In this document: in pieces, positions 1-5,722 of the stretch
How positions within the stretch are numbered: position 1 is the first letter of the stretch
How the letters are laid out: every line of letters starts with the position of its first letter
Assembly (NCBI GenBank): GCA_031276415.1
Contig: JAISNF010000341.1
Location: 1-5,849 of the forward strand
DNA from: Planctomycetaceae bacterium
GTDB lineage: Bacteria; Planctomycetota; Planctomycetia; Pirellulales; Thermoguttaceae
Reading direction: 5' to 3'
DNA: 5,849 nt
Notes under the pieces: model-generated
Told to the model about the DNA's origin: nothing
Databases searched by the model: none
The model's input: only the letters and a program-made list of their open reading frames with translations
Made by a program: the position numbers and the translations under genes

Positions 1-90
1 CATGCGGGGCTTTGTTTGGTGTTATCAGGTTTCCGTAGGTTCCGCTTCGCTACACCTACGGTTATGCATAATCCCGTCCCTGCGGGACTT
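1..90. repeat. Partial copy (right part) of a palindromic dispersed repeat
   Basis: Positions 1-73 match 5625-5699 almost exactly; the only difference is a 2-bp indel near position 28. The element contains an 8-bp perfect inverted repeat, CCGTAGGT (33-40) and ACCTACGG (54-61), around a 13-nt loop. It then has the palindrome TTATGCATAA (62-71) and a closing hairpin GTCCC-TGC-GGGAC (76-88). Compared with the complete copy at 5569-5722, the left portion is missing because the window begins inside the element. No coding potential is proposed. It is probably a non-autonomous mobile or REP-like element; the family is not identified. Confidence 0.85.
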
Positions 91-150
91 AGGAAATATT
101 TTACGGAATTTCAACTAAACCGAGACACTACTGAATAAATACAAATTTTT

Positions 151-190
151 CTTCTCTGTGAACTCTGTGGTTAAATAATCTGTGCTTAAA
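151..190 (-). repeat. CACAGAG-type 9-bp periodic repeat, downstream of the channel gene
   Basis: Read on the minus strand this stretch carries GCACAGATT (177-185), then TTAACCACAGAG and TTCACAGAGAAG. The same words, in the same order and with the same 9-nt step, occur at 2200-2240 and, inverted, at 2345-2374. This copy is short, with two good ACAGAG units plus one ACAGATT unit. It lies 43 bp beyond the stop codon of the channel gene. No GC-rich hairpin with a T tract is seen in 91-232, so a classical terminator for that gene is not evident. Confidence 0.7.
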
Positions 191-232
191 TAAAAAGGCA
201 GTTATTAGAAGTTACCTTCAAATTGAATCCAA

Positions 233-2092
233 TTATTCTTCAAGCGGATAAATTTTAATAGCAGCACTACGCCCTAATGTGATTGGATCATCGCCAATCG
301 GAACGGTTTCTTCTAATAATGTTTCTTTATTAAAAATAGTTTGTGACGGTAACGCAAACCGAACACCCAATTCCTTCGCCAAACGAAGAATGTCCTCAAT
401 AAGCCGCCCGCGTTCACGGAACTCAATCGCCGAATCAGGACAAACAAAAAATACATTCAACAAAATATCAAGCGACGAAGGTTGAATCTCGTGCAGAAAA
501 ACATAATACAAATCCTTTCGCGTATAAGGATGACGCCGGATGAGTTCGCGGATTCCTTCGCAAAAGGCTTCAATCCGCTCCGGTTCCGTGTCCAACGGAA
601 CCGATAAAAATGTACGGTAACGCCGATAATATCTCGCCCCCATATTGTCAATAACCGCTGTTGTCAAATTATTGTTCGGAACCGTAACTAATGAATTGTA
701 AAATGTCCGAATCCGCGTACTCCGCATTCCAACAGATTCAACAGTTCCTTCAATATCACCGGTTTTAATCCAATCACCAATCACAAACGGACGATCCGCT
801 AAAACCGTTACAGAACCAAACAGATTCGCAATCGTTTCCTTCGCCGCAAAAGCAACCGCAATTCCGCCAATACCCAAACCACTGATAAGACCAACAAGCG
901 ACCAATGAAACGTCTCGGCAAGTATCATCAAACCTAAACAAACAAGCAGAATCTTAACAGTACGAGTAAAAAGCGGAAAAAAAATAATATCAATATTCGG
1001 ATCACGATGCCGCATCTTTTGACGTAACCAAAGAGAAAAAAGATCAACAAGCCGAAAACTCATCCAAACACAAATCGTAACCACAAAAAAAACGTAAAGC
1101 GTCCGAAAAAAATCAAAACTCTCCGCTGTTGGTGTGAATAAAAATAAACCCGTTGACCAAAAACTAAAAAGAACTAATAAACCCACCGGCATCCATGTTT
1201 TACGGGTGAGTTTGTTTTGATCCCAATCGGAAAGTATTAAATTAAGCAGCCAACGCGATAATTGGTAAAGAAACCATTCAACTAAATATTTTAAGACAAA
1301 ACCAAGAAAAAACGCCGTAATAAGAATAATGATTCGGAATAATGGAATACCAAAAAACGGTGCAAAAATCCATGACGGCAAAAGATTGATAAGCCAATTG
1401 ATACGAATAGGCGGCTCGTTCCGAAGCAATGTGTAATACTGATCAAGTTTCCGAATTGTTTCTTGCGAAAATTTCCAATTGTTGTGTTCGCCGCGCACAA
1501 ATTCCAAATCAATCATTCCCTTTGGAGAATGAAACGCTTGCACCATGACCGTTTCATCTGTTGGAAAATCGTAAACGCCCTTAGGATCAAGACGGTTCAA
1601 AATGAAATTGAGCGTAAACGCTAGATGATGTTTGTTTTTTTCCGAAACAACTTCTTTTGTGTCAAAATCAATACAGGCATAAGCGGATTCATATTGTTGC
1701 CACGCATATTTTGAACGAAAATAATCAATGAGATCATTTGGACCCGGCAACCGCGAAACAATATTTTTCTGTTCTTCCAATGCGATTTTTTGTTCTTCCG
1801 TCAACACAGGCGGCGCAGTCAGAACTTGAATTGGAATTGTCGGTACGGATTCGGTTGCGGGTGTTGTTCCGTCTGTTGCCGACGGAATAACAACAACAGC
1901 AGGTTTGGGTGTTGACGGCGACGATGAGGATAATGTTGACGATGTTGACGATGGCGGCGAGGAAGACGAGGACGCCGGAACCGATTGCGGAACAAGTTGC
2001 GGAAGCGAAGTCTGCGCAACACAAATCAAACCAATCATATTCAAAAATAAAACAATAACAAAAAATAATTTTTTATGATAATAATCGTTCAT
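233..2092 (-). CDS. MscS-family mechanosensitive ion channel with periplasmic N-terminal region
   Basis: Predicted inner-membrane channel of the small-conductance mechanosensitive (MscS) superfamily. Such channels open under membrane tension and release solutes during hypo-osmotic shock. With this start the protein is 619 aa. Residues 1-27 form a signal peptide (MNDYYHKK, a hydrophobic stretch, then CVAQ). About 28-65 is a Ser/Pro/Thr-rich linker, and about 95-235 is a soluble, presumably periplasmic region I do not recognise. Four hydrophobic segments follow at about 250-270, 302-320, 330-350 and 376-396. The pore helix at about 398-427 reads GLGIGGIAVAFAAKETIANL, the MscS TM3 hallmark. The beta domain (about 428-487) contains DRPFVIGDWI and VPNNNL, and an alpha/beta C-terminal domain follows. 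It is longer than E. coli MscS (about 286 aa), like the multi-TM members. An in-frame upstream ATG at 2131 would give 632 aa. I prefer ATG 2092 because AAGGA lies 7 nt before it; ATG 2095 has only 4 nt. The family call is firm, the exact subfamily and ion selectivity are not. Confidence 0.93.
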   Translation of the reverse strand: MNDYYHKKLFFVIVLFLNMIGLICVAQTSLPQLVPQSVPASSSSSPPSSTSSTLSSSSPSTPKPAVVVIPSATDGTTPATESVPTIPIQVLTAPPVLTEEQKIALEEQKNIVSRLPGPNDLIDYFRSKYAWQQYESAYACIDFDTKEVVSEKNKHHLAFTLNFILNRLDPKGVYDFPTDETVMVQAFHSPKGMIDLEFVRGEHNNWKFSQETIRKLDQYYTLLRNEPPIRINWLINLLPSWIFAPFFGIPLFRIIILITAFFLGFVLKYLVEWFLYQLSRWLLNLILSDWDQNKLTRKTWMPVGLLVLFSFWSTGLFLFTPTAESFDFFRTLYVFFVVTICVWMSFRLVDLFSLWLRQKMRHRDPNIDIIFFPLFTRTVKILLVCLGLMILAETFHWSLVGLISGLGIGGIAVAFAAKETIANLFGSVTVLADRPFVIGDWIKTGDIEGTVESVGMRSTRIRTFYNSLVTVPNNNLTTAVIDNMGARYYRRYRTFLSVPLDTEPERIEAFCEGIRELIRRHPYTRKDLYYVFLHEIQPSSLDILLNVFFVCPDSAIEFRERGRLIEDILRLAKELGVRFALPSQTIFNKETLLEETVPIGDDPITLGRSAAIKIYPLEE

Positions 2093-2099
2093 CATATTT

Positions 2100-2104
2100 T
2101 CCTT
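2100..2104 (-). promoter_or_regulatory. Ribosome binding site deciding the channel gene start
   Basis: On the minus strand AAAAGGA precedes two consecutive ATG codons. The spacing from AAGGA is 4 nt to the ATG at 2095 and 7 nt to the ATG at 2092. The pckA start in this window also has AAGGA at 7 nt. The further upstream in-frame ATG at 2131 has only a weak GAG-like match before it. Starting at 2092 also gives a textbook signal peptide with its basic residues immediately before the hydrophobic core. Confidence 0.65.
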
Positions 2105-2199
2105 TTGAAATAGAGTAATGAATTTATTCAATACTCAAAACCTTTAAGAACGAAAACCAACGATAACATAACTGTCTATTTTATTATTTAACTTATTAT

Positions 2200-2240
2200 T
2201 TAACCACAGAGAACACAGAGTTTACAAAGTTCACAGAGAG
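2200..2240 (+). repeat. CACAGAG 9-bp periodic repeat, left arm of an inverted pair
   Basis: Four consecutive 9-bp units can be read from 2204: CCACAGAGA, ACACAGAGT, TTACAAAGT and TCACAGAGA, all with the core ACARAG. The 21 bases at 2200-2220 match the reverse complement of 2354-2374 at 20 of 21 positions, so the two arrays form an inverted pair around about 130 bp of very AT-rich DNA. They lie between the 5' end of the channel gene and the 3' end of panC. No gene is seen between them. Confidence 0.8.
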
Positions 2241-2344
2241 GAATTTTTTAAGAGATTTTTTTGAATATGTTTTTTACTTTAACTTTTAATATCATTTACA
2301 AAAAATATCACAATCAATTATAGTTGATCAGAATAATTTTCTAT

Positions 2345-2374
2345 CTCGGTGTTCTCTGTGTTCTTTGTGGTTAA
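2345..2374 (-). repeat. CACAGAG 9-bp periodic repeat, right arm of an inverted pair
   Basis: On the minus strand it reads TTAACCACAAAGAACACAGA and continues GAACACCGAGA, giving three 9-bp units (CCACAAAGA, ACACAGAGA, ACACCGAGA). It begins 27 bp beyond the panC stop codon. In a panC read-through transcript it could pair with the arm at 2200-2220 across a 133-nt loop. It is not followed by a U-tract, so I do not call it a terminator. Confidence 0.75.
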
Positions 2375-2401
2375 TAAAAACGTTAAAAATATATTTTGGT
2401 T

Positions 2402-3253
2402 TTATGACATGGTTGTTGTTATCAGAAGATTATCAATTAGCCGTGTTGTACCGATTTTGGCGGCGAGGAGAATAATTGCATCGGAATTGATGGTTGTTAA
2501 TTCGTGAAGCGTTTTAGGATCGGCAATAGCAATATAATCAATTTTCATATCGGGAGCCGTTTCTATTTTGGAACGAATTTTCTCCCGAACCGTTTCCGCA
2601 TCCCGAATATTGTCGCAAGTAATCATTTTCTCCGCAAGCATCAGACTTTGCGATAACACAATTGCCTGAGAGCGTTGCGTTTTTGAAAGGTATCTGTTAC
2701 GGCTGCTCATTGCCAATCCGTCCGGCTCGCGAATAATCGGACAAACAACAATCTCAACCGGAACATTCAAATCCGTAACCATTTTCCGAACAACACAAAC
2801 CTGTTGAAAATCTTTTTGTCCAAAAAATGCAATATCAGCACCGGAAGCGAGAAAAAGTTTCAGTACAACTGTTGCAACACCGTCAAAATGAGTGGGACGA
2901 ATTTTACCTTCAAACGGTTGCGACACGCCGCCGACATGAACCGAAACATCAAATCCCGCCGAATACATCTCCGCAACATCAGGCGCAAAAACTTCCGGCG
3001 AACCAACCGTTTGCAAAAGCCGTAAATCGTTTTCCAATGATCTTGGATATTGGTGAAAATCTTCGTTTACTCCAAATTGTATCGGGTTGACGAAAATAGA
3101 AACCAACACCGTATCACTGTATTGATTTGCGGTTTTGACAAGACTCAAATGTCCGTCATGCAATGCGCCCATTGTCGGTACTAAAGCGATTTGTTTTTGC
3201 GAATCATGCTGCTGCCGTGACCAACGGCGCAAGTCTTTTATCGTTGTGATCAT
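2402..3253 (-). CDS. panC: Pantothenate synthetase (pantoate--beta-alanine ligase)
   Basis: Cytoplasmic enzyme joining pantoate and beta-alanine with ATP via a pantoyl-adenylate, the last step of pantothenate (vitamin B5) synthesis and so upstream of coenzyme A. The 283-aa protein has the usual family length. Visible signatures in order: PTMGALHDGH (residues 26-35, the HIGH-like nucleotidyl motif with H32 and H35), SIFVNPIQF (52-60), EDFHQYPR (64-71), EGKIRPTHFDGVATVV (115-130), GQKDFQQ (145-151) and REPDGLAMSSRNRYLS (175-190, with the KMSKS-like SSRN loop). RPTHF replaces the RPGHF seen in E. coli PanC. The frame stays open upstream to an ATG at 3364, but that extra 37 aa encodes the 42-bp tandem repeat and is not part of the family. 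ATG 3253 (MITTIKDLRRW) aligns with known N-termini. No Shine-Dalgarno is visible before it. It stands alone, without panB or panD in the window. Confidence 0.96.
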   Translation of the reverse strand: MITTIKDLRRWSRQQHDSQKQIALVPTMGALHDGHLSLVKTANQYSDTVLVSIFVNPIQFGVNEDFHQYPRSLENDLRLLQTVGSPEVFAPDVAEMYSAGFDVSVHVGGVSQPFEGKIRPTHFDGVATVVLKLFLASGADIAFFGQKDFQQVCVVRKMVTDLNVPVEIVVCPIIREPDGLAMSSRNRYLSKTQRSQAIVLSQSLMLAEKMITCDNIRDAETVREKIRSKIETAPDMKIDYIAIADPKTLHELTTINSDAIILLAAKIGTTRLIDNLLITTTMS

Positions 3254-3269
3254 GGTAAATTTATAGTTA

Positions 3270-3352
3270 GTCCGCAGATTACGCAGATTATCGCTGATGA
3301 TTTTTAAATTTGTCCGCAGATTACGCAGATTGTCGCTGATGATTTTTAAAAT
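3270..3352 (+). repeat. CGCAGATT repeat, 42-bp tandem duplication upstream of panC
   Basis: Two copies of a 42-bp unit start at 3270 and 3312. Each begins GTCCGCAGATTACGCAGATT and continues TCGCTGATGATTTTTAAA; they differ by A/G at one internal position and near the end. Inside each unit a 9-bp step is visible (CCGCAGATT, ACGCAGATT). Because 42 is a multiple of 3, the minus-strand reading frame through it encodes a 14-residue peptide twice (containing KIISDNLRNLRTN), which artificially lengthens the panC frame. The array ends 17 bp from the panC start, so it must overlap the panC leader or promoter region. Confidence 0.85.
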
Positions 3353-3412
3353 ATAAAACAACAAACAAAGTTAAAGTAAAAAAAATTGTATGTTTTTTAT
3401 TTAAAAAATAAT

Positions 3413-3479
3413 CTACGGACAAATATCTATTTGCGATAATCTGCGTCATCTGCGGACAAACTAAATTATCTGCGGACAA
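3413..3479 (-). repeat. CGCAGATT repeats in inverted orientation, downstream of pckA
   Basis: The reverse complement of 3433-3457 matches 3270-3294 at 24 of 25 positions, so it is an inverted copy of the repeat beside panC. A second short piece, ATCTGCGGAC, recurs at 3468-3477, only 7 bp beyond the pckA stop codon. Between them and the AT-rich spacer lies a perfect small palindrome, CAAATA-TC-TATTTG (3420-3433). Pairing with the panC-side copies would give a long stem over a 138-nt loop. A role in ending pckA transcription is possible but not shown. Confidence 0.8.
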
Positions 3480-3483
3480 TAAT

Positions 3484-5076
3484 TTATTCGGTGAATTTTA
3501 GTGGTCCGGCGTTGAGGATATTGGGCGAAGAATCCGTTTCGTATTTCTTGAAATTTTTCCTGAACAATCCGGCAAGATACATGGCTAACTGATCATATTC
3601 GGCTTTGTTTTTCCAAATATTTCGCGGATTCAAAATCTCACTTGGCACATTGGTACACGATGTGGGTATTGCAAAACCAAATATCGGGTCGGTTTCCTTT
3701 TTTTGGCGGGCAAGTTCACCGCTGTGAATGCCGTCAATAATTGCTCTGGTATGTTTAATCGAAAGCCGTTTGCCGACACCATATTTTCCGCCGCTCCAAC
3801 CGGTATTGACCAGCCACGCTTTTGAGCCGTATTTTTTCATATTAACAGCGAGCAATTCCGCATATTTTGCCGGATGCCAAACAAGAAACGCTGCACCAAA
3901 ACACGCCGAAAATGTCGCTTCCGGCTCCGTAATTCCCATTTCTGTTCCCGCAACTTTTGCCGTGTAACCGCTGATAAAATGATACATTGCCTGTTCGGGC
4001 GTCAGTTCGCTCACCGGCGGCAACACCCCAAACGCATCACAAGATAAAAAGACAATATTTTTCGGATGTCCGCCCACACACGGCATTTTGATATTGTCGA
4101 TAAATTCAATCGGATACGAAGCACGCGTATTTTCCGTAATAGAATCGTCGGTAAAATCAACAATCCGTGTTTGTTGATCGTAAACGACATTTTCCAAAAC
4201 AGTTCCAAATCGAATAGCGTTAAAAATTTCCGGCTCACTTTCCGGCGCAAGATTGATACATTTGGCGTAACAACCGCCTTCAATATTGACGATTCCTTCG
4301 TTTGTCCAAAAATGTTCGTCATCTCCGATTAAGCGGCGGTGTGGTTCGGTTGAAAGAGTTGTTTTTCCGGTTCCCGAAAGACCAAAAAAGAGGGACACAT
4401 CGCCGTCTTTACCTTCATTAGCGGAACAATGCATTGAGACGATGCCTTTTTTGGGCATCAGATAATTCATGATTGTGAACACGCCTTTTTTCATTTCACC
4501 GGCGTATTGTGTTCCGAGAATGACAAATTCGCCTTGCTCAAACGACAACGCCACACAGGTTTTACTGCCGACCGATTTTTGTTTGGGGTTAGCGGGAAAT
4601 TGACCGGCGTTGTAGATCACGAAATCCGGTGTTCCGAAATGAGCGAGTTCCTCTTGGGTGGGGCGGATCAACATATTTGCCATAAACAAGGCGTGATAAG
4701 CCCGACAACAAATGACGCGGATTTTGAGCCGATATTTGGGTTCCCAACCGGCGTAACCGTCAACAACGTAGATTAAATCCCGTGTATTGAGATAATCGAC
4801 GGCGCGGTTTTTGGTTTCTTCGAAATCATCGGGCGGCATTGGGATATTGATTTCACCCCACCAGATGTCGGTTTCGCTGGGTTGATTTTTGACAATACGT
4901 TTATCTTTTGGGCTTCGTCCGGTTTTTTGCCCCGAACTATTGATCAATGCTCCGGTTGAGGCGAAAGCGGCTCCTTCGTTTGAAAGGGCTTTTTCGCAAA
5001 GTATAGCGGGGGAAGCGTTACGAAGAACGCTCGGTACATGGATTCCGTATGAACTCAGGTCAAATTCCAAACACAT
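3484..5076 (-). CDS. pckA: Phosphoenolpyruvate carboxykinase (ATP)
   Basis: Cytoplasmic enzyme converting oxaloacetate and ATP to phosphoenolpyruvate, CO2 and ADP, the entry step of gluconeogenesis; in some anaerobes it runs in reverse to fix CO2. The 530-aa length is close to the E. coli enzyme (540 aa). Landmarks in order: GRSPKDK (53-59, substrate-binding Arg54), YAGEMKKG (191-198, with the metal-binding Lys), MHCSAN (215-220, metal-binding His216), the kinase-1a P-loop GLSGTGKTTLS (232-242), IGDDEHFW (250-257, the kinase-2 acidic pair), EGGCYAKCINL (266-276) and ENTRASYPIEFIDN (315-328, Arg318). The P-loop and adenine-side signatures are those of the ATP-dependent, not the GTP-dependent, family. 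All key residues are present and the frame is intact. ATG 5076 is supported by GAAAGGA with a 7-nt spacer. A 230-bp repeat-filled gap separates it from panC, so separate transcription is likely. No clear promoter could be assigned. Confidence 0.97.
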   Translation of the reverse strand: MCLEFDLSSYGIHVPSVLRNASPAILCEKALSNEGAAFASTGALINSSGQKTGRSPKDKRIVKNQPSETDIWWGEINIPMPPDDFEETKNRAVDYLNTRDLIYVVDGYAGWEPKYRLKIRVICCRAYHALFMANMLIRPTQEELAHFGTPDFVIYNAGQFPANPKQKSVGSKTCVALSFEQGEFVILGTQYAGEMKKGVFTIMNYLMPKKGIVSMHCSANEGKDGDVSLFFGLSGTGKTTLSTEPHRRLIGDDEHFWTNEGIVNIEGGCYAKCINLAPESEPEIFNAIRFGTVLENVVYDQQTRIVDFTDDSITENTRASYPIEFIDNIKMPCVGGHPKNIVFLSCDAFGVLPPVSELTPEQAMYHFISGYTAKVAGTEMGITEPEATFSACFGAAFLVWHPAKYAELLAVNMKKYGSKAWLVNTGWSGGKYGVGKRLSIKHTRAIIDGIHSGELARQKKETDPIFGFAIPTSCTNVPSEILNPRNIWKNKAEYDQLAMYLAGLFRKNFKKYETDSSPNILNAGPLKFTE

Positions 5077-5083
5077 TGATTAT

Positions 5084-5090
5084 TCCTTTC
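5084..5090 (-). promoter_or_regulatory. Ribosome binding site of pckA
   Basis: On the minus strand GAAAGGA ends 7 nt before the ATG at 5076. It is a good Shine-Dalgarno match with normal spacing and supports this start over later in-frame codons. Confidence 0.75.
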
Positions 5091-5219
5091 TGGAAAGTGC
5101 TAGATTAAATTTGCGGGACAAAATGAGGAGTACAACGACAACGGCAATAAAAACAGATATTCCTGATCAATCACCAAAACAATATTCAAACATCACAAAC
5201 CAATTATGCAAAACTCAAA

Positions 5220-5279
5220 AGTGTTAGATTTTAAAGTGTTAGATTTTAAAGTGTCAGATTTTAAAGTGTCAGATTTTGA
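5220..5279 (+). repeat. Four-copy 15-bp tandem repeat upstream of pckA
   Basis: The units are AGTGTTAGATTTTAA twice (5220, 5235), then AGTGTCAGATTTTAA (5250) and AGTGTCAGATTTTGA (5265). The T/C difference is shared by neighbours, which fits stepwise tandem duplication. The array lies 144-203 bp upstream of the pckA start codon. On the minus strand 15 bp is 5 codons and reads as repeated LKSNT/LKSDT, but that frame has only a GTG start and no ribosome binding site. The array could vary in copy number; no binding protein can be named. Confidence 0.9.
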
Positions 5280-5422
5280 TGTTTGGTATTTCAATTTTAA
5301 GGAGTGATATTCCAAAAGACAAACGTGTGGTATTATATCAGTAAAGATTGTAAAAAACAGGGGGGCAAAAGAAATCACCGATAAACGATCTGCAAAGTTT
5401 CAGGTTCAATCGCCGATAATTG

Positions 5423-5477
5423 GAGTTCGATTTACGGCACTGCGAGTCAGATTTACGGCGTTTAGAGTTCAAACGCC
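5423..5477. repeat. Two imperfect 21-bp units and an adjacent hairpin
   Basis: GAGTTCGATTTACGGC at 5423-5438 and GAGTCAGATTTACGGC at 5444-5459 are offset by 21 bp and differ at three bases. They run into a 7-bp perfect inverted repeat, GGCGTTT (5457-5463) and AAACGCC (5471-5477), with a 7-nt loop containing GAGTTC again. There is no T tract after the hairpin on either strand, so it is not called a terminator. Its purpose is unknown. Confidence 0.55.
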
Positions 5478-5568
5478 AGCGTTTCGGGGGCAATTTGTCA
5501 ACAGGTATTTCTCAAAATTCAAGGTTGATTTAATACAGAATGAAATCAATCAGGAATTTTTATTTTTA

Positions 5569-5722
5569 CAATCTTAACCCCGCAAAGTGCGAGATTATCA
5601 ACCGTAACAACCATAATCTCGCCCCATGCGGGGCTTTGTTTGGTGTTATCAGATGTTTCCGTAGGTTCCGCTTCGCTACACCTACGGTTATGCATAATCA
5701 CACCCCTGCGGGGTTAAGATTG
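5569..5722. mobile_element. Complete palindromic MITE-like or REP-like element, second copy of the left-edge repeat
   Basis: The ends are a perfect 16-bp inverted repeat, CAATCTTAACCCCGCA (5569-5584) with its complement at 5707-5722. The symmetry continues imperfectly inward through GATTAT and ACCGTA for about 40 bp. Inside are further stems: GCGAGATTAT/ATAATCTCGC (5589-5598 with 5613-5622), GCCCC-ATGC-GGGGC (5621-5634), CCGTAGGT/ACCTACGG (8 bp) and ACCCC-TGC-GGGGT (5702-5714). Positions 5625-5699 repeat those of 1-73. At 154 bp and without coding capacity it fits a non-autonomous mobilised repeat. No clean target-site duplication could be fixed because both flanks are A/T runs. It could instead be a structured RNA or a bacterial interspersed palindrome; I do not recognise a named family. 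Confidence 0.7.

Noticed and set aside
1734..2024. Open frames of 67 and 96 codons on the minus strand inside the channel gene, one rich in Arg, the other in Cys/Asn
   Set aside because: They are alternative readings of the low-complexity Ser/Pro-coding DNA of the channel gene, which has clear family motifs in its own frame.
151..2374. CRISPR array interpretation of the periodic repeats
   Set aside because: The units are 9 bp with no spacers of constant length, and no cas genes are present.
3420..3433. CAAATA-TC-TATTTG palindrome as a pckA terminator
   Set aside because: The stem is short and AT-only apart from its end pairs, and it is not immediately followed by a T tract, so it is unlikely to terminate transcription alone.
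5077..5220. Sigma-70 type promoter for pckA
   Set aside because: Only weak matches were found by eye (for example TTGCAT with an 18-bp gap to GAATAT on the minus strand), not better than expected in AT-rich DNA.
4889..5227. Plus-strand open frame of 112 codons overlapping the pckA 5' end
   Set aside because: Most of it is antisense to well-conserved pckA codons. No ribosome binding site or recognisable motif is present.
5193..5378. Open frame of 61 codons on the minus strand with a pentapeptide repeat (LKSNT/LKSDT)
   Set aside because: It starts with GTG without a ribosome binding site. The repeat is explained by the 15-bp DNA tandem array, whose length is a multiple of three.
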